DNA of 64,000 nt, taken from contig JBQTIT010000021.1 in the NCBI GenBank assembly GCA_052387855.1, positions 62,001 to 126,000 of the forward strand, read 5' to 3'. The stretch comes from CAIYZT01 sp052387855. Its GTDB lineage: Bacteria; Pseudomonadota; Alphaproteobacteria; Rhodobacterales; Rhodobacteraceae. Below are positions 25,600 through 34,777 of this stretch, one piece after another. Every line of letters starts with the position of its first letter. Position 1 is the first letter of the stretch. The notes below the pieces were generated by a model. That model made no database searches and was not told where the DNA came from. It was given only the letters and a program-made list of their open reading frames with translations. Both the position numbers and the translations under genes were made by a program.

Positions 25600-27702
25600 A
25601 TGTTCGGCGCCACCACGGATGTGACCCAGTCGCTGCTGGACGCGGTCGACCTTGAGGGCATAGACCCCTACGCCGACTGGGAACGCGCGACCCGGCCCCC
25701 GGGTGCGGCGACCGCGCCGCTGTGGCAACCGGTCTATGTCGAGATCCTGCCGAACGGCGGCGGCAGCTATGCGCGGTCAGCCCGCACCCTGCTGACGCAG
25801 ATCGCCACCTCGCGCGAGATCGCGGTCGAGAGCCCGACGCGCGAGGCGCTTCAACGTCTGGCCGGCGGCGGGGTGATGCGCGAGGCGGACCGGCGGTTCT
25901 TTGTCTTTCGGCCCGAACAGGTGGCCGCGCGCGCCAGTCTGGTGGGCGGTGAGTCTATTCCGGTCCGGCTGCTGCATCTTGGCCCGGCGCTGCCGACGGC
26001 GTTTGAAAACGGGATGCCGTCCCTGCCGCCGCTGCCGGCAGAGATCGGCACGGGTCTGTCGCGGACCGTGCTGACCGGCGTGATCGACGACGTGATGGGC
26101 TTTGCCAACGAGCGGTTTCGCGCGGGGCCGGTGTCAAGCCGGGTGGAGCGGTTCTGGATGCAGGCCATGCCCTCGATCACCGCCGGGCGCGCGGTCATCG
26201 GCGGCGAGATCGACCGCGCCGGCATCGACGCGCTCTTGCGCGCGGTGCCGGCCGAGGCTGATGTCTATGACCGGCTCTTTCCGGGCGGCGTCTATGTGAT
26301 GCGGGCCGCGCCCCGGGGCGAGATCGGGCTGGTGCCCTATGCCGGGCTGAACGCGCGCCCCTTTGGCCATGCCAGAACCCACGGCACACAGGTGCTGGAC
26401 CTTGCAGCAGGCTGGCCCATGGGCAGCGCGCCGGCGGATCGGCCGATCCTTGCCGTGCAGTTGCCGCAACTGGCGACGCTTGAAACCTGGGGGGCGCGGC
26501 TGGATCTTTTCGTGCTTCTGGCGCTTCAGCGCCTGTTTCACTGGGCCGACCGCTGGCCCGAGGGCGGCGCCACGCGCCGCGCGCCGCTGGTCGTGAACCT
26601 CAGCTATGGCGTGCTGGCCGGGCCCAAGGACGGCACCGGCCTTATCGAGGCCGAGATCGCCCGCCTGGTGGCCGCGCGCAACGCCGAAGGGGTGCCGACG
26701 GCGGTGGTGCTGCCGGCCGGCAACGGCTATCGCGACCGCTGCCGCGCCGAGATGGCCCTGGCCCCGGGCGAGACCGGCGAGGTCACGCTGCGCCTGTTGC
26801 CGGATGACCAGTCGGTGACCTTTGTCGAGATCTTTCTGGACGGGCTGGACCGGCTTCGCCTGGGGATCAGCCCGCCGCAGGGCGTGCCGTTCGACCGGCT
26901 GATCCTGCCGGCCGATGCGGTCTATGACTGGCAGGGCAATCTGGGCGGCGGGCTGAGCCTGACCATGGCGCGGATCTATGTGCGCCCCGCCGGCTCGACC
27001 GAGGGCGGCACGGCGGGGCGCACGCGCGTCACCATTGCCTTTCTGCCCAGCCAGAACCACGAGGTTCCCCACCAGACCGTTCCGGCCGGCGCCTATCAGA
27101 TCACGCTGGCCAATCTTGGCACCGCTCCGCTGGGCGCCGTGATCGAGCCGCAGCGCGACGAGACGCCGCCGAACTTTCCAAGCTGGGGCAGGCAGGCCTA
27201 TCTGGACGACGCCCAGTCCCATGGCTGGGACCCCGAGGTCGCGGCCCATGTCCGGCCGCAGCCCGGCTCGGTGCTGCGGCGCACGGGCACGCTGTCGGCC
27301 TATGCCACGGCCCGCACGCCGGGGGTCGTGGTGGTCGGCGGGGCCTTTGACCGTGACGCGCTGTCAGGGCCGGCGCTGTACAGTGCCGCCGGGCCGACGC
27401 CGGGGCGGGCCCGGCCCGATCTGGCCGCCGTGAGCGAGGAAAGCCGCGCCCATCCCGGGGTTTTGGCCGCCACCACGCTTTCGGGTGGAGCGGCGGAGTT
27501 TTCGGGCACCTCGGGCGCGGCGCCGCAGGTGACGCGGGCGCTGGTGCAGGCGTTGGCGGCCGATCCCGGCGCCAGCCTGGCCGACGTGGCGGCGCTGGTC
27601 GGACTGGCGCCGGCGGGCGGGGCTGGGGACGCCCGGCTTGGCGCGGGCGTGCTGCCCTTTGCCCCGCAGCCCGGACGTCCGGCGCGGCGCCTGCGCGGCT
27701 GA
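25600..27702 (+). CDS. Subtilisin-like (S8 family) serine peptidase, no signal peptide
   Basis: A 700-aa protein with a complete but widely spaced S8 triad: Asp163 in GVIDDVMGFANERF, His261 in ARTHGTQVLDLAAG, oxyanion Asn375 in VLPAGNGY and Ser638 in FSGTSGAAPQV. The His-to-Ser spacing is long, with an inserted beta-rich region (about 385-560) between Asn and Ser. The N-terminus is soluble and carries no signal sequence or obvious membrane anchor, so it should act in the cytoplasm or be exported by a non-classical route. A GAGGAGGG site precedes the start. It is 95 bases after aroB and convergent with the PAP2 gene. Substrate unknown. Confidence 0.82.
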   Translation: MFGATTDVTQSLLDAVDLEGIDPYADWERATRPPGAATAPLWQPVYVEILPNGGGSYARSARTLLTQIATSREIAVESPTREALQRLAGGGVMREADRRFFVFRPEQVAARASLVGGESIPVRLLHLGPALPTAFENGMPSLPPLPAEIGTGLSRTVLTGVIDDVMGFANERFRAGPVSSRVERFWMQAMPSITAGRAVIGGEIDRAGIDALLRAVPAEADVYDRLFPGGVYVMRAAPRGEIGLVPYAGLNARPFGHARTHGTQVLDLAAGWPMGSAPADRPILAVQLPQLATLETWGARLDLFVLLALQRLFHWADRWPEGGATRRAPLVVNLSYGVLAGPKDGTGLIEAEIARLVAARNAEGVPTAVVLPAGNGYRDRCRAEMALAPGETGEVTLRLLPDDQSVTFVEIFLDGLDRLRLGISPPQGVPFDRLILPADAVYDWQGNLGGGLSLTMARIYVRPAGSTEGGTAGRTRVTIAFLPSQNHEVPHQTVPAGAYQITLANLGTAPLGAVIEPQRDETPPNFPSWGRQAYLDDAQSHGWDPEVAAHVRPQPGSVLRRTGTLSAYATARTPGVVVVGGAFDRDALSGPALYSAAGPTPGRARPDLAAVSEESRAHPGVLAATTLSGGAAEFSGTSGAAPQVTRALVQALAADPGASLADVAALVGLAPAGGAGDARLGAGVLPFAPQPGRPARRLRG

Positions 27703-27730
27703 CCCAAGGGCGGCGTCACGGGCGGCAGGC

Positions 27731-28855
27731 TCACCACCACTCGCGCTCGGCCATGCCCCAGAAGGTGCCAAAGATCGACGGCGCCGGCCGCGTGCCGGGC
27801 GCCAGCGCGACATCGCCGGGCAGCGCATCGGCCAGCCAGTCCAGGCTGAAATCGCCGTCGATCTGAAAATCGGTCGGCTCGGAGGCATTGACCATGGCGC
27901 GGAACGGCGTCGGCGCCGGCACCGGGGCCGCGCCATGGGCCAGGGCATAGACATATTCGCCCAAGAGGCACCCTATCAGCGCGCCGGCTGCCGAATCGAT
28001 GGGGAAATGCACCCCTGCCACGGTGCGGTTGCTCGCGATGCGGTGCGCCAGGCGGTAAAGCTGGGCCGAGGCGCCGGCACCGGACTTGGGCCCGGCGCCG
28101 GTCATCAGCCGGTGCATCACCGTCGCGACCAGAAAGGCCTCGGTCGCATGGCCCGAGGGAAAGGTCGAATGGTCCGGGGTCTGCACCATGGGCTGCACCT
28201 CGCGGGCAAAGTCCACCGGGCGGGGCATCCGGCACAGATGCTTGACCTTCAGCTCGACATGGATGGCCAGGCGCACCGCCGCCTCAAGGATCTCCAGCGT
28301 CCTGAGCCGCCGCTGGTCGTCCAGCAGCGCGACCGAGCCGAAAAAGGACAGGATGTCGTCCTGCTGGATGCTGGCTTCGGCCAGGCGGTCGTCGCGCAGG
28401 TCGGCGTAGGTGCGCAGCCATTTCAACTGCCGCTCCATCTGCGCCAGGCTGGGGCGCTGGATTTCGAGGAAAGGCGCGGCGGCGCCGGCGGCCAGCAGGC
28501 GGGCGGTGCCGTCGCGCGGCTGGCCGGCGGCGTCGCGGTCATAGCCGACCTTGATGCTTTCCACCAATTCGTGGTCCAGCATCAGCGCCCGCGTGCCCCA
28601 GCGCAGATAGGTGATCTCGGTCGGGCCGGTGCCAAAGCCGCTGGCGACGTCCACCGCGATGTCCTTGCGCCCGTTCCAGTACCCGGCGATGCCATCCCGC
28701 GAGGACAAGAGCGCCGCGCCCAAAAGCGAGGAATCCTCGCCCCCCGCATGGTCCAGCATCGAATTCTCGCCGGATCGCCCTGACCGGCCCGACCGGCCCG
28801 AGCGCCCCGAACGTCCTGATCTGCCCGACCGCCCCGATCTGCCCTCCGCGCTCAT
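27731..28855 (-). CDS. PAP2 / vanadium haloperoxidase-like phosphatase with Gly-Arg-Ser repeat
   Basis: A 374-aa protein with the acid phosphatase/haloperoxidase signature in three parts: KVKHLCRMPRP (K-x6-RP), STFPSGHATEA (PSGH), and SNRTVAGVHFPID (R-x5-H-x3-D). These residues bind phosphate or vanadate. The N-terminal 30 residues are eight tandem Gly-Arg-Ser units. The usual multiple membrane spans are not obvious, suggesting a soluble vanadium-peroxidase-type protein rather than a lipid phosphatase. The start at 28855 follows GGAGGGG with good spacing; a longer frame to 28912 exists. It converges on the S8 peptidase gene with 28 bases between stops. Substrate unknown. Confidence 0.8.
   Translation of the reverse strand: MSAEGRSGRSGRSGRSGRSGRSGRSGRSGENSMLDHAGGEDSSLLGAALLSSRDGIAGYWNGRKDIAVDVASGFGTGPTEITYLRWGTRALMLDHELVESIKVGYDRDAAGQPRDGTARLLAAGAAAPFLEIQRPSLAQMERQLKWLRTYADLRDDRLAEASIQQDDILSFFGSVALLDDQRRLRTLEILEAAVRLAIHVELKVKHLCRMPRPVDFAREVQPMVQTPDHSTFPSGHATEAFLVATVMHRLMTGAGPKSGAGASAQLYRLAHRIASNRTVAGVHFPIDSAAGALIGCLLGEYVYALAHGAAPVPAPTPFRAMVNASEPTDFQIDGDFSLDWLADALPGDVALAPGTRPAPSIFGTFWGMAEREWW
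28772..28843 (-). repeat. 9-bp coding minisatellite (eight Gly-Arg-Ser units)
   Basis: Eight consecutive 9-base units on the minus strand each encode Gly-Arg-Ser. The DNA units differ at synonymous positions: Arg is encoded by AGA, CGG, CGT, CGC and CGA in different units, while the peptide is unchanged. It lies at the extreme N-terminus of the PAP2-like protein. Confidence 0.8.
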
Positions 28856-29029
28856 CGCCATCCCCTCCAGCCCTTTGCCGTCAAGAAAGGCGCGCCGAAA
28901 GCCCCCCGTCAACCGCCGCGTCGGGCCAAGGGGGCAAATTCACGTTTCCTTCACGCTCTGCCGCGCCGGCCCGGGGCTTGCCGAGTGCCAAAACTGCGGG
29001 CACAGTTGCCGCGTGTGGTGGGGGGTGCG

Positions 29030-30682
29030 ATGGACGTCAGCGACAGCAGGGCCGCGCCCGGCCTGCGCGTTCACCTGACCGGCGCCTTTCGGGTCGAGGG
29101 CGCCGAAGGGGCCGATCTGACGCCGAAATCGGCCAAAGGCGCGGCGCTGCTGGCGCTGCTTGCCTGCCACCCCCAGGCGCGGCGCTCGCGTGCCTGGCTG
29201 CAAGCGCGGCTGTGGAGCGACCGGGGGCGCGAACAGGCCGCCGCCAGCCTGCGTCAGGCCCTGTCGCAACTGCGCCGCGGCCTTGGGCCGGGCGGCGAGG
29301 TCTTGCAGGTCAGCCGGGCCTTTGTCGCGCTGAACCGCGACCGGGTGGAACTTGTCCGCACCCCCGAGGGCGAGCTTTGCGAGGGGATCGAGGTCAGGGA
29401 TCCGGCCTTTGCCGAATGGTTGGGCGACGAGCGGCGGGCCTGGTCCGGCAGGCTCGCCCCGGCCCGGGAAGCCCCCGGCGCTGCCGCCGCCGACGGGCCG
29501 GGCGGCGCCGCGCCACGTCTGGCCGCGCTGCGGCGCACCGATCTGGTCCGCCGGGTACATGTCTTTGCCCTGACCCAGACCCAGGGCCCCGAGCGGCTGT
29601 TCGAGGACCTCTTCATCGACGGGTTCGAGCGCTGGGTGTCCGAGGCGCTGATCGCCGAGGTTCACCGCCGCCCGCCCGATCCGTCCTCGGGCAACGCGAT
29701 CGCGGTGGCGGTGCAGGCCTATGCGGCGGGCGGCAAGGGCTTTGGTCTGCGCCTGCAGATGCAAGAGGTACCGTCGCGGCGCACGCTGTGGTCGGGCCGC
29801 AAGGTGATCGAGGCGCAGGGCGCGCCGCCGGTGGATCACATCGACTTTCTGTCGCTGGTGCATGAAGCGACCGAGGCGCTGGCCGATGCCCTGGTGCTGC
29901 GCCTGCGCCGCGACATGGAGCGGGCCGACGCCGCGATCCTGGGCCGGATGGCGCTGCACAAGGTCTTTACGATGAACGTCGAAGAGGTGATCCATGCCGA
30001 TCACCTGTTTCAGCGCGCGCATGAGCTGGACCCGCGCGCCATCTTTCTGGCCTGGCGCGCGCAGTTGCGCATCATTCAGGAAATGGAGCGTCACGCCGCC
30101 GGCGAGGGGCGTGCGGAAGAGATCGAGCGTCTGGCCCGCGCGGCCCTGCGGCTGGAGCCGTCGAACTCGGTGGTGCTGGCGGTGGCGGCCAATGCGCAGC
30201 TTCTGGTGGCCAGCGACGTGCATGCCGGGATGGAACTGGCGCGGCGCGCGGTCGATCTGAACCCGGTCAACCCCTTTGCCTGAGATGCGCTGTCGATCGG
30301 GCTGGCGATGTCGGGCAAACCGCAAGAGGCGCATCTACATCAGCTTCGGGCCTATGCCATCTCGCAGCGCTCGCCGATCCGGCATTTCTGGGACATGGGC
30401 GCCTGCCTGACCTCGGTTGCGAACGGCAAGCTCGACCTGGCGCGCAGCCTGGCGCACAACGCCGCTGTCATGGCGCCCGACTTTCGCCCCCCGCTGCGCT
30501 ACATGGCCACGCTCGACGCCATCGCCGGCGACCGGACGGCGGCGCTGCAATCGGTGGAAAAGCTGCGCCGGCTTGAGCCCGACTTTACCCTGCGCCAAAT
30601 GGTCGAGGATGAAAGCTATCCGGTGGCCGGCTTGCGCCGGGCGGGGCTGCTGGCCAGCGGCAAGCTGCGCGATCTGACCTGA
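29030..30682 (+). pseudogene. SARP/TPR-type transcriptional regulator interrupted by an in-frame TGA
   Basis: One continuous reading frame is split by TGA at 30281-30283. The first part (417 aa) has an N-terminal winged-helix like those of SARP regulators (LTGAFRVEG to SRAFVALNRDRVELV, about 12-110), then a middle domain and TPR-like helices. The second part (ATG at 30308, 124 aa) continues the TPR-like helices. Across the stop the peptide reads NPVNPFA-stop-DALSIGLAMSGK; a Trp codon (TGG) there would restore a 550-aa protein. Start ATG 29030 follows a G-rich site. It may be a recent pseudogene, a read-through gene or a sequence error. It converges on the LuxR gene. Confidence 0.7.
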
Positions 30683-30696
30683 ACCCGGCCCCGGCG

Positions 30697-31495
30697 TCAG
30701 CCCCGGTCGGCCAGGGTCTCCAGAAAGCGGGAAAAAAGCTCGCCTTGCGAGCTGATCCGCAGCTTGGCGTAGATGTTGCGCCGGTGGATGCGCACCGTCC
30801 CGGGCGAGATGCCAAGGATCTGCCCGGCGGATTCGGCCGAATGGCCCTTGAGCGTAAAGGCCGCGACCTCGCGCTCGCGCGCGGTCAAGAGGCCCGCGCC
30901 AAAGCTGCCCAGATCGTCGGTCAGGGCCCTGGGATGCCCCGGCGGCCCCTCGGCGCCGCGAGCCTTGCCGAACTGGCGGCCCAGGCCCGACCAATGGCGC
31001 TGCGCCACCGCCGCGACAAAGGGAAAGACCTCGCGAAGCGCCTGGACCTGGCGCTGCGAAAACGGCCGTTCGGTCTGCATCAGCGACAGCACCAGCGCGG
31101 TCCCTTCGGGCAGGTCGACAAAAAAGGCGATCTCTTCGGCCAGGCCAGTGCGGGCGTAATAGCTGCGGTAATATTCGCCCTGATAGAATCGGTCCGGGGC
31201 CACGTCGCGCAGCCGATAGAGCCCCGGCTCGAACGGCGCGACGGCGGCGAGGTAAAAGGGGTCGAGCAGATAGGGACCGGCCTGATAGTCGGTCACGAAG
31301 ACGGCGCGCTTGCCGGGGGGGGGGGAAATCGTCATAAAGGTCAAGCGGTTGCGAAGGGCCGCAATAGCCGAACATCACGGTGTGGCTAAAGGGCGCGACG
31401 CGGCGCAAAAGCTCGGCCAGCGCCCGGGGCAGGGCGGGCGTGTCCAGCGCCGCGACCACCGCCGCCGCCGTCGATGCCCAGCCATCTTCCTGCAT
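30697..31495 (-). pseudogene. LuxR-family regulator frameshifted at a C11 tract
   Basis: The N-terminal part (start 31495, about 56 residues from MQEDGW to LYDDF) and the C-terminal part (GKRAVFVTDYQ onward, frame open from 31344) lie in different frames joined at a run of eleven C on the minus strand (31325-31315). With ten C the frame would give a 265-aa protein. The C-terminal HTH is intact: LTAREREVAAFTLKG, GQILGISPGTVRIHRRN and IYAKLRI, a standard GerE/LuxR domain. The N-terminal region resembles an autoinducer-type or PAS-like sensor. Either the tract is a phase switch, the gene is newly broken, or the run length is a sequencing error. Confidence 0.7.
31315..31325. repeat. Homopolymer G11/C11 inside the LuxR gene
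   Basis: Eleven consecutive G on the plus strand (C on the coding strand) sit about 56 codons into the LuxR-type gene, exactly where the reading frame changes. Runs of this length slip easily during replication. Confidence 0.85.
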
Positions 31496-31506
31496 TTTCC
31501 GTCCCC

Positions 31507-31535
31507 TTGCCGGCTTCTACCCCTTTTGTGATATA
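31507..31535 (+). promoter_or_regulatory. Possible promoter of the polyamine ABC operon
   Basis: TTGCCG (31507-31512) and GATATA (31530-31535) have a 17-base spacer, 58 bases before the ATPase start. The A/T-rich stretch around the -10 stands out from the local composition. It lies in the region divergent from the LuxR gene. Confidence 0.35.
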
Positions 31536-31593
31536 TACAGCCAAACTGCGGCATCCTAGAGTTTTTCCCAATTCATAGGATAGAGACCGGCCC

Positions 31594-32724
31594 ATGCAGG
31601 GATCCGCCGCCACCGACCGCCACCCGGAGACCCGGACGGCCCACCCCATCGCCGAGTTCCGGCAGGCCACCCGGCGCTATGGCGCGGTGCTTGCGGCCGA
31701 TGCGCTGAATTTCGGCATCCAGAAGGGTGAGTTCCTGTCCTTCCTCGGCCCCTCGGGCTGCGGCAAGACCACGGCGCTGCGCATGCTGGCCGGGTTCGAG
31801 GTGCCCAGCAGCGGCGAGATTTATCTTGATGGCGAGCGGGTCACCGACCTGCCGGCTCACCGTCGCCCGGTGAACATGGTGTTCCAGCATTACGCGCTGT
31901 TTCCGCATCTGAGCGTGGCCGACAACATCGGTTACGGCCTGCGCCAGCGCCGCCCCCGGCCGGACCGCGCAGAGATCGCCCGCAAGGTTGACCGGGCGCT
32001 GGAGATGGTGCGCCTGTCCGGCTTTGGCCCCCGGCGGATCTGGGAGATGTCGGGCGGCCAGCAGCAGCGCGTGGCGCTGGCGCGAGCCATCGTCAACGAG
32101 CCGAAGATCCTGCTTCTGGACGAGCCGCTCGCCGCGCTGGACCGCAAGCTGCGCCGCGAGATGCAGATCGAATTGCAGACGCTGCAACGCCAGCTTGGCA
32201 TCACCTTTGTTCTGGTCACCCATGATCAGGAAGAGGCGCTGTCGATGTCGGACCGCATCTGCATCATGCGCGCCGGGCGCATCGTGCAGTCCGGCTCTGC
32301 CCGGGCGCTCTATGACGAGCCGGCAAGCCGCTATGTCGCCGATTTCGTGGGCAAATCGAATTTCATCGACGGCAGGCTCGCCGCCATCTCTGACGGCAGC
32401 GCGCTGATCGAGACGCCGCAGGGGCGGCGCTTTGCCGGGCGGCCCGGCTCTGCCGGTCTGGGACCGGGCAAGGCGGCGCTCTGCATCCGCCCCGAACAGA
32501 TCGGCCTGACCCATCAGGACGAGGGCGGCCAGGTGCCGGTGACGGTGATCAACCGCATCTTTCTGGGCGAGCATACCGAATATCTGGTCCGCAGCGCCGA
32601 TCTGGGCGATCTTCTGGTGCTTGTCGCCCGGCAAGCCGAGGCGCGCGAGGGCAGCTTTCAGCCCGGCCAGGCGGGATTCGTGTCCTGGGGGCCCGAGGCC
32701 GGCCTGATCCTTGCCGAAGAATGA
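31594..32724 (+). CDS. Polyamine-type ABC transporter ATP-binding protein (PotA-like)
   Basis: Energises uptake by the permeases encoded downstream. The 376-aa protein has Walker A GPSGCGKTT (52-60), the signature MSGGQQQRVALARA near 152, Walker B ILLLDEPLAALD (about 172-183), the switch His in VTHDQEEAL, and a C-terminal TOBE domain (GKAALCIRPEQIGL onward), as in the PotA/PotG/FbpC subfamily. First gene of an operon with binding protein, two permeases and an SDR. Substrate is probably a polyamine or related cation, inferred from subfamily only. Confidence 0.9.
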   Translation: MQGSAATDRHPETRTAHPIAEFRQATRRYGAVLAADALNFGIQKGEFLSFLGPSGCGKTTALRMLAGFEVPSSGEIYLDGERVTDLPAHRRPVNMVFQHYALFPHLSVADNIGYGLRQRRPRPDRAEIARKVDRALEMVRLSGFGPRRIWEMSGGQQQRVALARAIVNEPKILLLDEPLAALDRKLRREMQIELQTLQRQLGITFVLVTHDQEEALSMSDRICIMRAGRIVQSGSARALYDEPASRYVADFVGKSNFIDGRLAAISDGSALIETPQGRRFAGRPGSAGLGPGKAALCIRPEQIGLTHQDEGGQVPVTVINRIFLGEHTEYLVRSADLGDLLVLVARQAEAREGSFQPGQAGFVSWGPEAGLILAEE

Positions 32725-32754
32725 ACCGAAACCACCACAAGGGAGACTTCAGCT

Positions 32755-33912
32755 ATGACCGACAAGATCGACCATATTTCGCGCCAGAAGTTCATGGCGG
32801 AACTGCGGCGCTACCAGAAGGGCTCGGTGAGCCGCCGGCACTTCATGGGCGTGACCGGCCTTGGCGCGGCTTCGGCCGTGCTGGGGGCGGCGATGCCGGG
32901 CCTGATGGCGCGCGCCGCCTTTGCGCAGGGCATCGGCGACCGGGCGGTGCTGGCCACCTGGCCGAACTATCACGATGTGGCCAACTTTGACGCCTTTGCC
33001 GCCGAGACCGGCGCGGCGGTGCAGGTCAATGTCTTTGGCTCGAACGAGGAAATGCTGGCCAAGCTTCAGGCGGGCGGGTCGGGCTGGGATGTCTTTGTGC
33101 CCACCAACTACACCATCACCACCTATGTCGAGCAGGACCTGATCGAGCCGTTGGACCTGTCGCTCTTGCCGAACTACGACCCGGCCAGCTTTGACCAGCG
33201 CTTTGCCGGCCCCGGCACTGTGAACGGCACGATCTACGCCGTGCCCAAGAACTGGGGCACCACCGGGTTCGCGGTGAACACCAATCACACCGGCGGCACC
33301 ACGCCCACAAGCTGGAAAGAGTTCTTTGACCTGACCCAGACCACCTTCAGCGGCCGCACCATGGTGCATGACTACCAGTTGACCACCATCGGCGCGGCGC
33401 TGAAGTATTACGGCTATTCGTTCAACTCGATCGACCCGGCGGAACTGGCGCAGGCCGAGGCGCTGTTGATCGCCACCAAGCCGCATCTGTTCGCCATCAA
33501 CTCGGACTATCAGCCCTCGATGCGCTCGGGCGATGCCTGGATGACGATCTGCTGGACCGGCGACGGCAAGCAGCTCAACCGCGACATGCCCGAGATCGTC
33601 TATGTCCTGGGCAAGGAGGGGGGCGAGCTTTGGTCGGATTTCTACGCCATCCCCAAGAGCGCGCCGCACCGCGAGGCCGCCTATGCGCTGATCAACTTCC
33701 TGCTGGCGCCCGAGGTCAACGCGAAAGAGACCCTGTTCCACGGCTATCCGGTGGCGGATTCGCGGGTGAACGCGCTGTTGCCGGCCGAGATCCTGAACGA
33801 TCCGATCCTCTACCCGGCGGCGGAATTGCTGAATGCGCTTGAATTCGGCGCGGCCGCGACGCTGACCGATCCGAACCGGGCCGAGGTGATGGCCCGCTTC
33901 AAGTCGGCCTAA
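32755..33912 (+). CDS. Tat-exported substrate-binding protein of the polyamine-type ABC transporter (PotD-like)
   Basis: A 385-aa precursor with a twin-arginine motif SRRHFMG (26-32) and a hydrophobic segment ending ARAAFAQG near residue 58. The mature protein shows the PotD-type start of an extracellular solute-binding protein: LATWPNYHDVANFDAFAAE, GSNEEMLAKLQAGGSGWDVFVPTNY and the PKNWGTTGFAVN hinge segment. Export by Tat suggests folding before secretion, unusual but known for this subfamily. The ligand-binding residues cannot be assigned with confidence. It is 30 bases after the ATPase gene. Confidence 0.9.
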   Translation: MTDKIDHISRQKFMAELRRYQKGSVSRRHFMGVTGLGAASAVLGAAMPGLMARAAFAQGIGDRAVLATWPNYHDVANFDAFAAETGAAVQVNVFGSNEEMLAKLQAGGSGWDVFVPTNYTITTYVEQDLIEPLDLSLLPNYDPASFDQRFAGPGTVNGTIYAVPKNWGTTGFAVNTNHTGGTTPTSWKEFFDLTQTTFSGRTMVHDYQLTTIGAALKYYGYSFNSIDPAELAQAEALLIATKPHLFAINSDYQPSMRSGDAWMTICWTGDGKQLNRDMPEIVYVLGKEGGELWSDFYAIPKSAPHREAAYALINFLLAPEVNAKETLFHGYPVADSRVNALLPAEILNDPILYPAAELLNALEFGAAATLTDPNRAEVMARFKSA

Positions 33913-33916
33913 TCCG

Positions 33917-34768
33917 ATGCAGCGGCGGCTGACGACATGGCTTCTTCTGGCCCCTGCGGGGCTGTGGTTCACGGTCATGCTGGTGCTGCCGCTGTGTTTC
34001 GTTCTGGTGTTCAGCTTTGGCGAGAGAGAGGCGGCGGGCGGCTACGTCCCCGCCTTTACCCTGGCGCAATATGCCAACCTGCCGGCGCGGGCCACGGCCT
34101 TTGCCAACACGATGATGCTGGCGCCGCTCGGCACGGCGCTGTCGCTGCTGATCGCCTATCCCTTGGCCTATTTCCTGGCGATGCGCGCCAATCCGCGCTG
34201 GCGCACCACGCTCTTGATCCTGGTCATCGTGCCCTTCTGGACCTCGATCCTGATCCGCAGCTACGCCTGGATCTTCCTTCTGGGCGGGCAGGGGCTGCCG
34301 GCGCTGATCGAATGGCTGGGGCTGGGGCCGGTGCGGCTGATCAACACGCCCTTTGCGGTGCTGACCGGCATCGTCTATGGCTATCTGCCGCTCATGGTGC
34401 TGCCTGTCTATGTCAGCCTTGAGCGGATGGACAAGCGCCTGCTGGAGGCTTCGTCCGACCTGGGCGCGCCGCCGCTTCGCGGGTTCCTTCAGGTCACGCT
34501 GCCCCTGTCGCTGCCGGGCGTGGCCACCGGGTGTCTGCTGGTCTTCATCCTCTTGATGGGCGAATTCCTGATCCCGGCCATGCTGGGCGGCGGCAAGGTG
34601 TTCTTTATCGGCAACGCGCTGGTGGACCTGTTCCTGCAATCGCGCAACTGGCCCTTTGGCGCCGCCATCGCGGTGGCGCTGGTGGCCATCATGCTGGTCA
34701 CGGTCACGCTCTACATGGCGCTGATGCGCCGGCTGGGCGGGGCGCGCGACGATGTCGCGCTGATGTGA
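33917..34768 (+). CDS. Polyamine-type ABC transporter permease (PotB-like)
   Basis: A 283-aa inner-membrane permease with about six predicted segments (first WLLLAPAGLWFTVMLVLPLCFVLVF broken by Gly/Pro) and the cytoplasmic EAA loop LLEASSDLGAPPLRGFLQVTLPLSLPG, which contacts the ATPase. It follows the binding protein gene after 4 bases and shares the operon. It forms the channel with the next gene product. Confidence 0.9.
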   Translation: MQRRLTTWLLLAPAGLWFTVMLVLPLCFVLVFSFGEREAAGGYVPAFTLAQYANLPARATAFANTMMLAPLGTALSLLIAYPLAYFLAMRANPRWRTTLLILVIVPFWTSILIRSYAWIFLLGGQGLPALIEWLGLGPVRLINTPFAVLTGIVYGYLPLMVLPVYVSLERMDKRLLEASSDLGAPPLRGFLQVTLPLSLPGVATGCLLVFILLMGEFLIPAMLGGGKVFFIGNALVDLFLQSRNWPFGAAIAVALVAIMLVTVTLYMALMRRLGGARDDVALM

Positions 34769-34777
34769 CGGACAGAA

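Noticed and set aside
28772..28843. Short regular repeat considered as a CRISPR array.
   Set aside because: 9-bp period without spacers, in frame inside a coding region.
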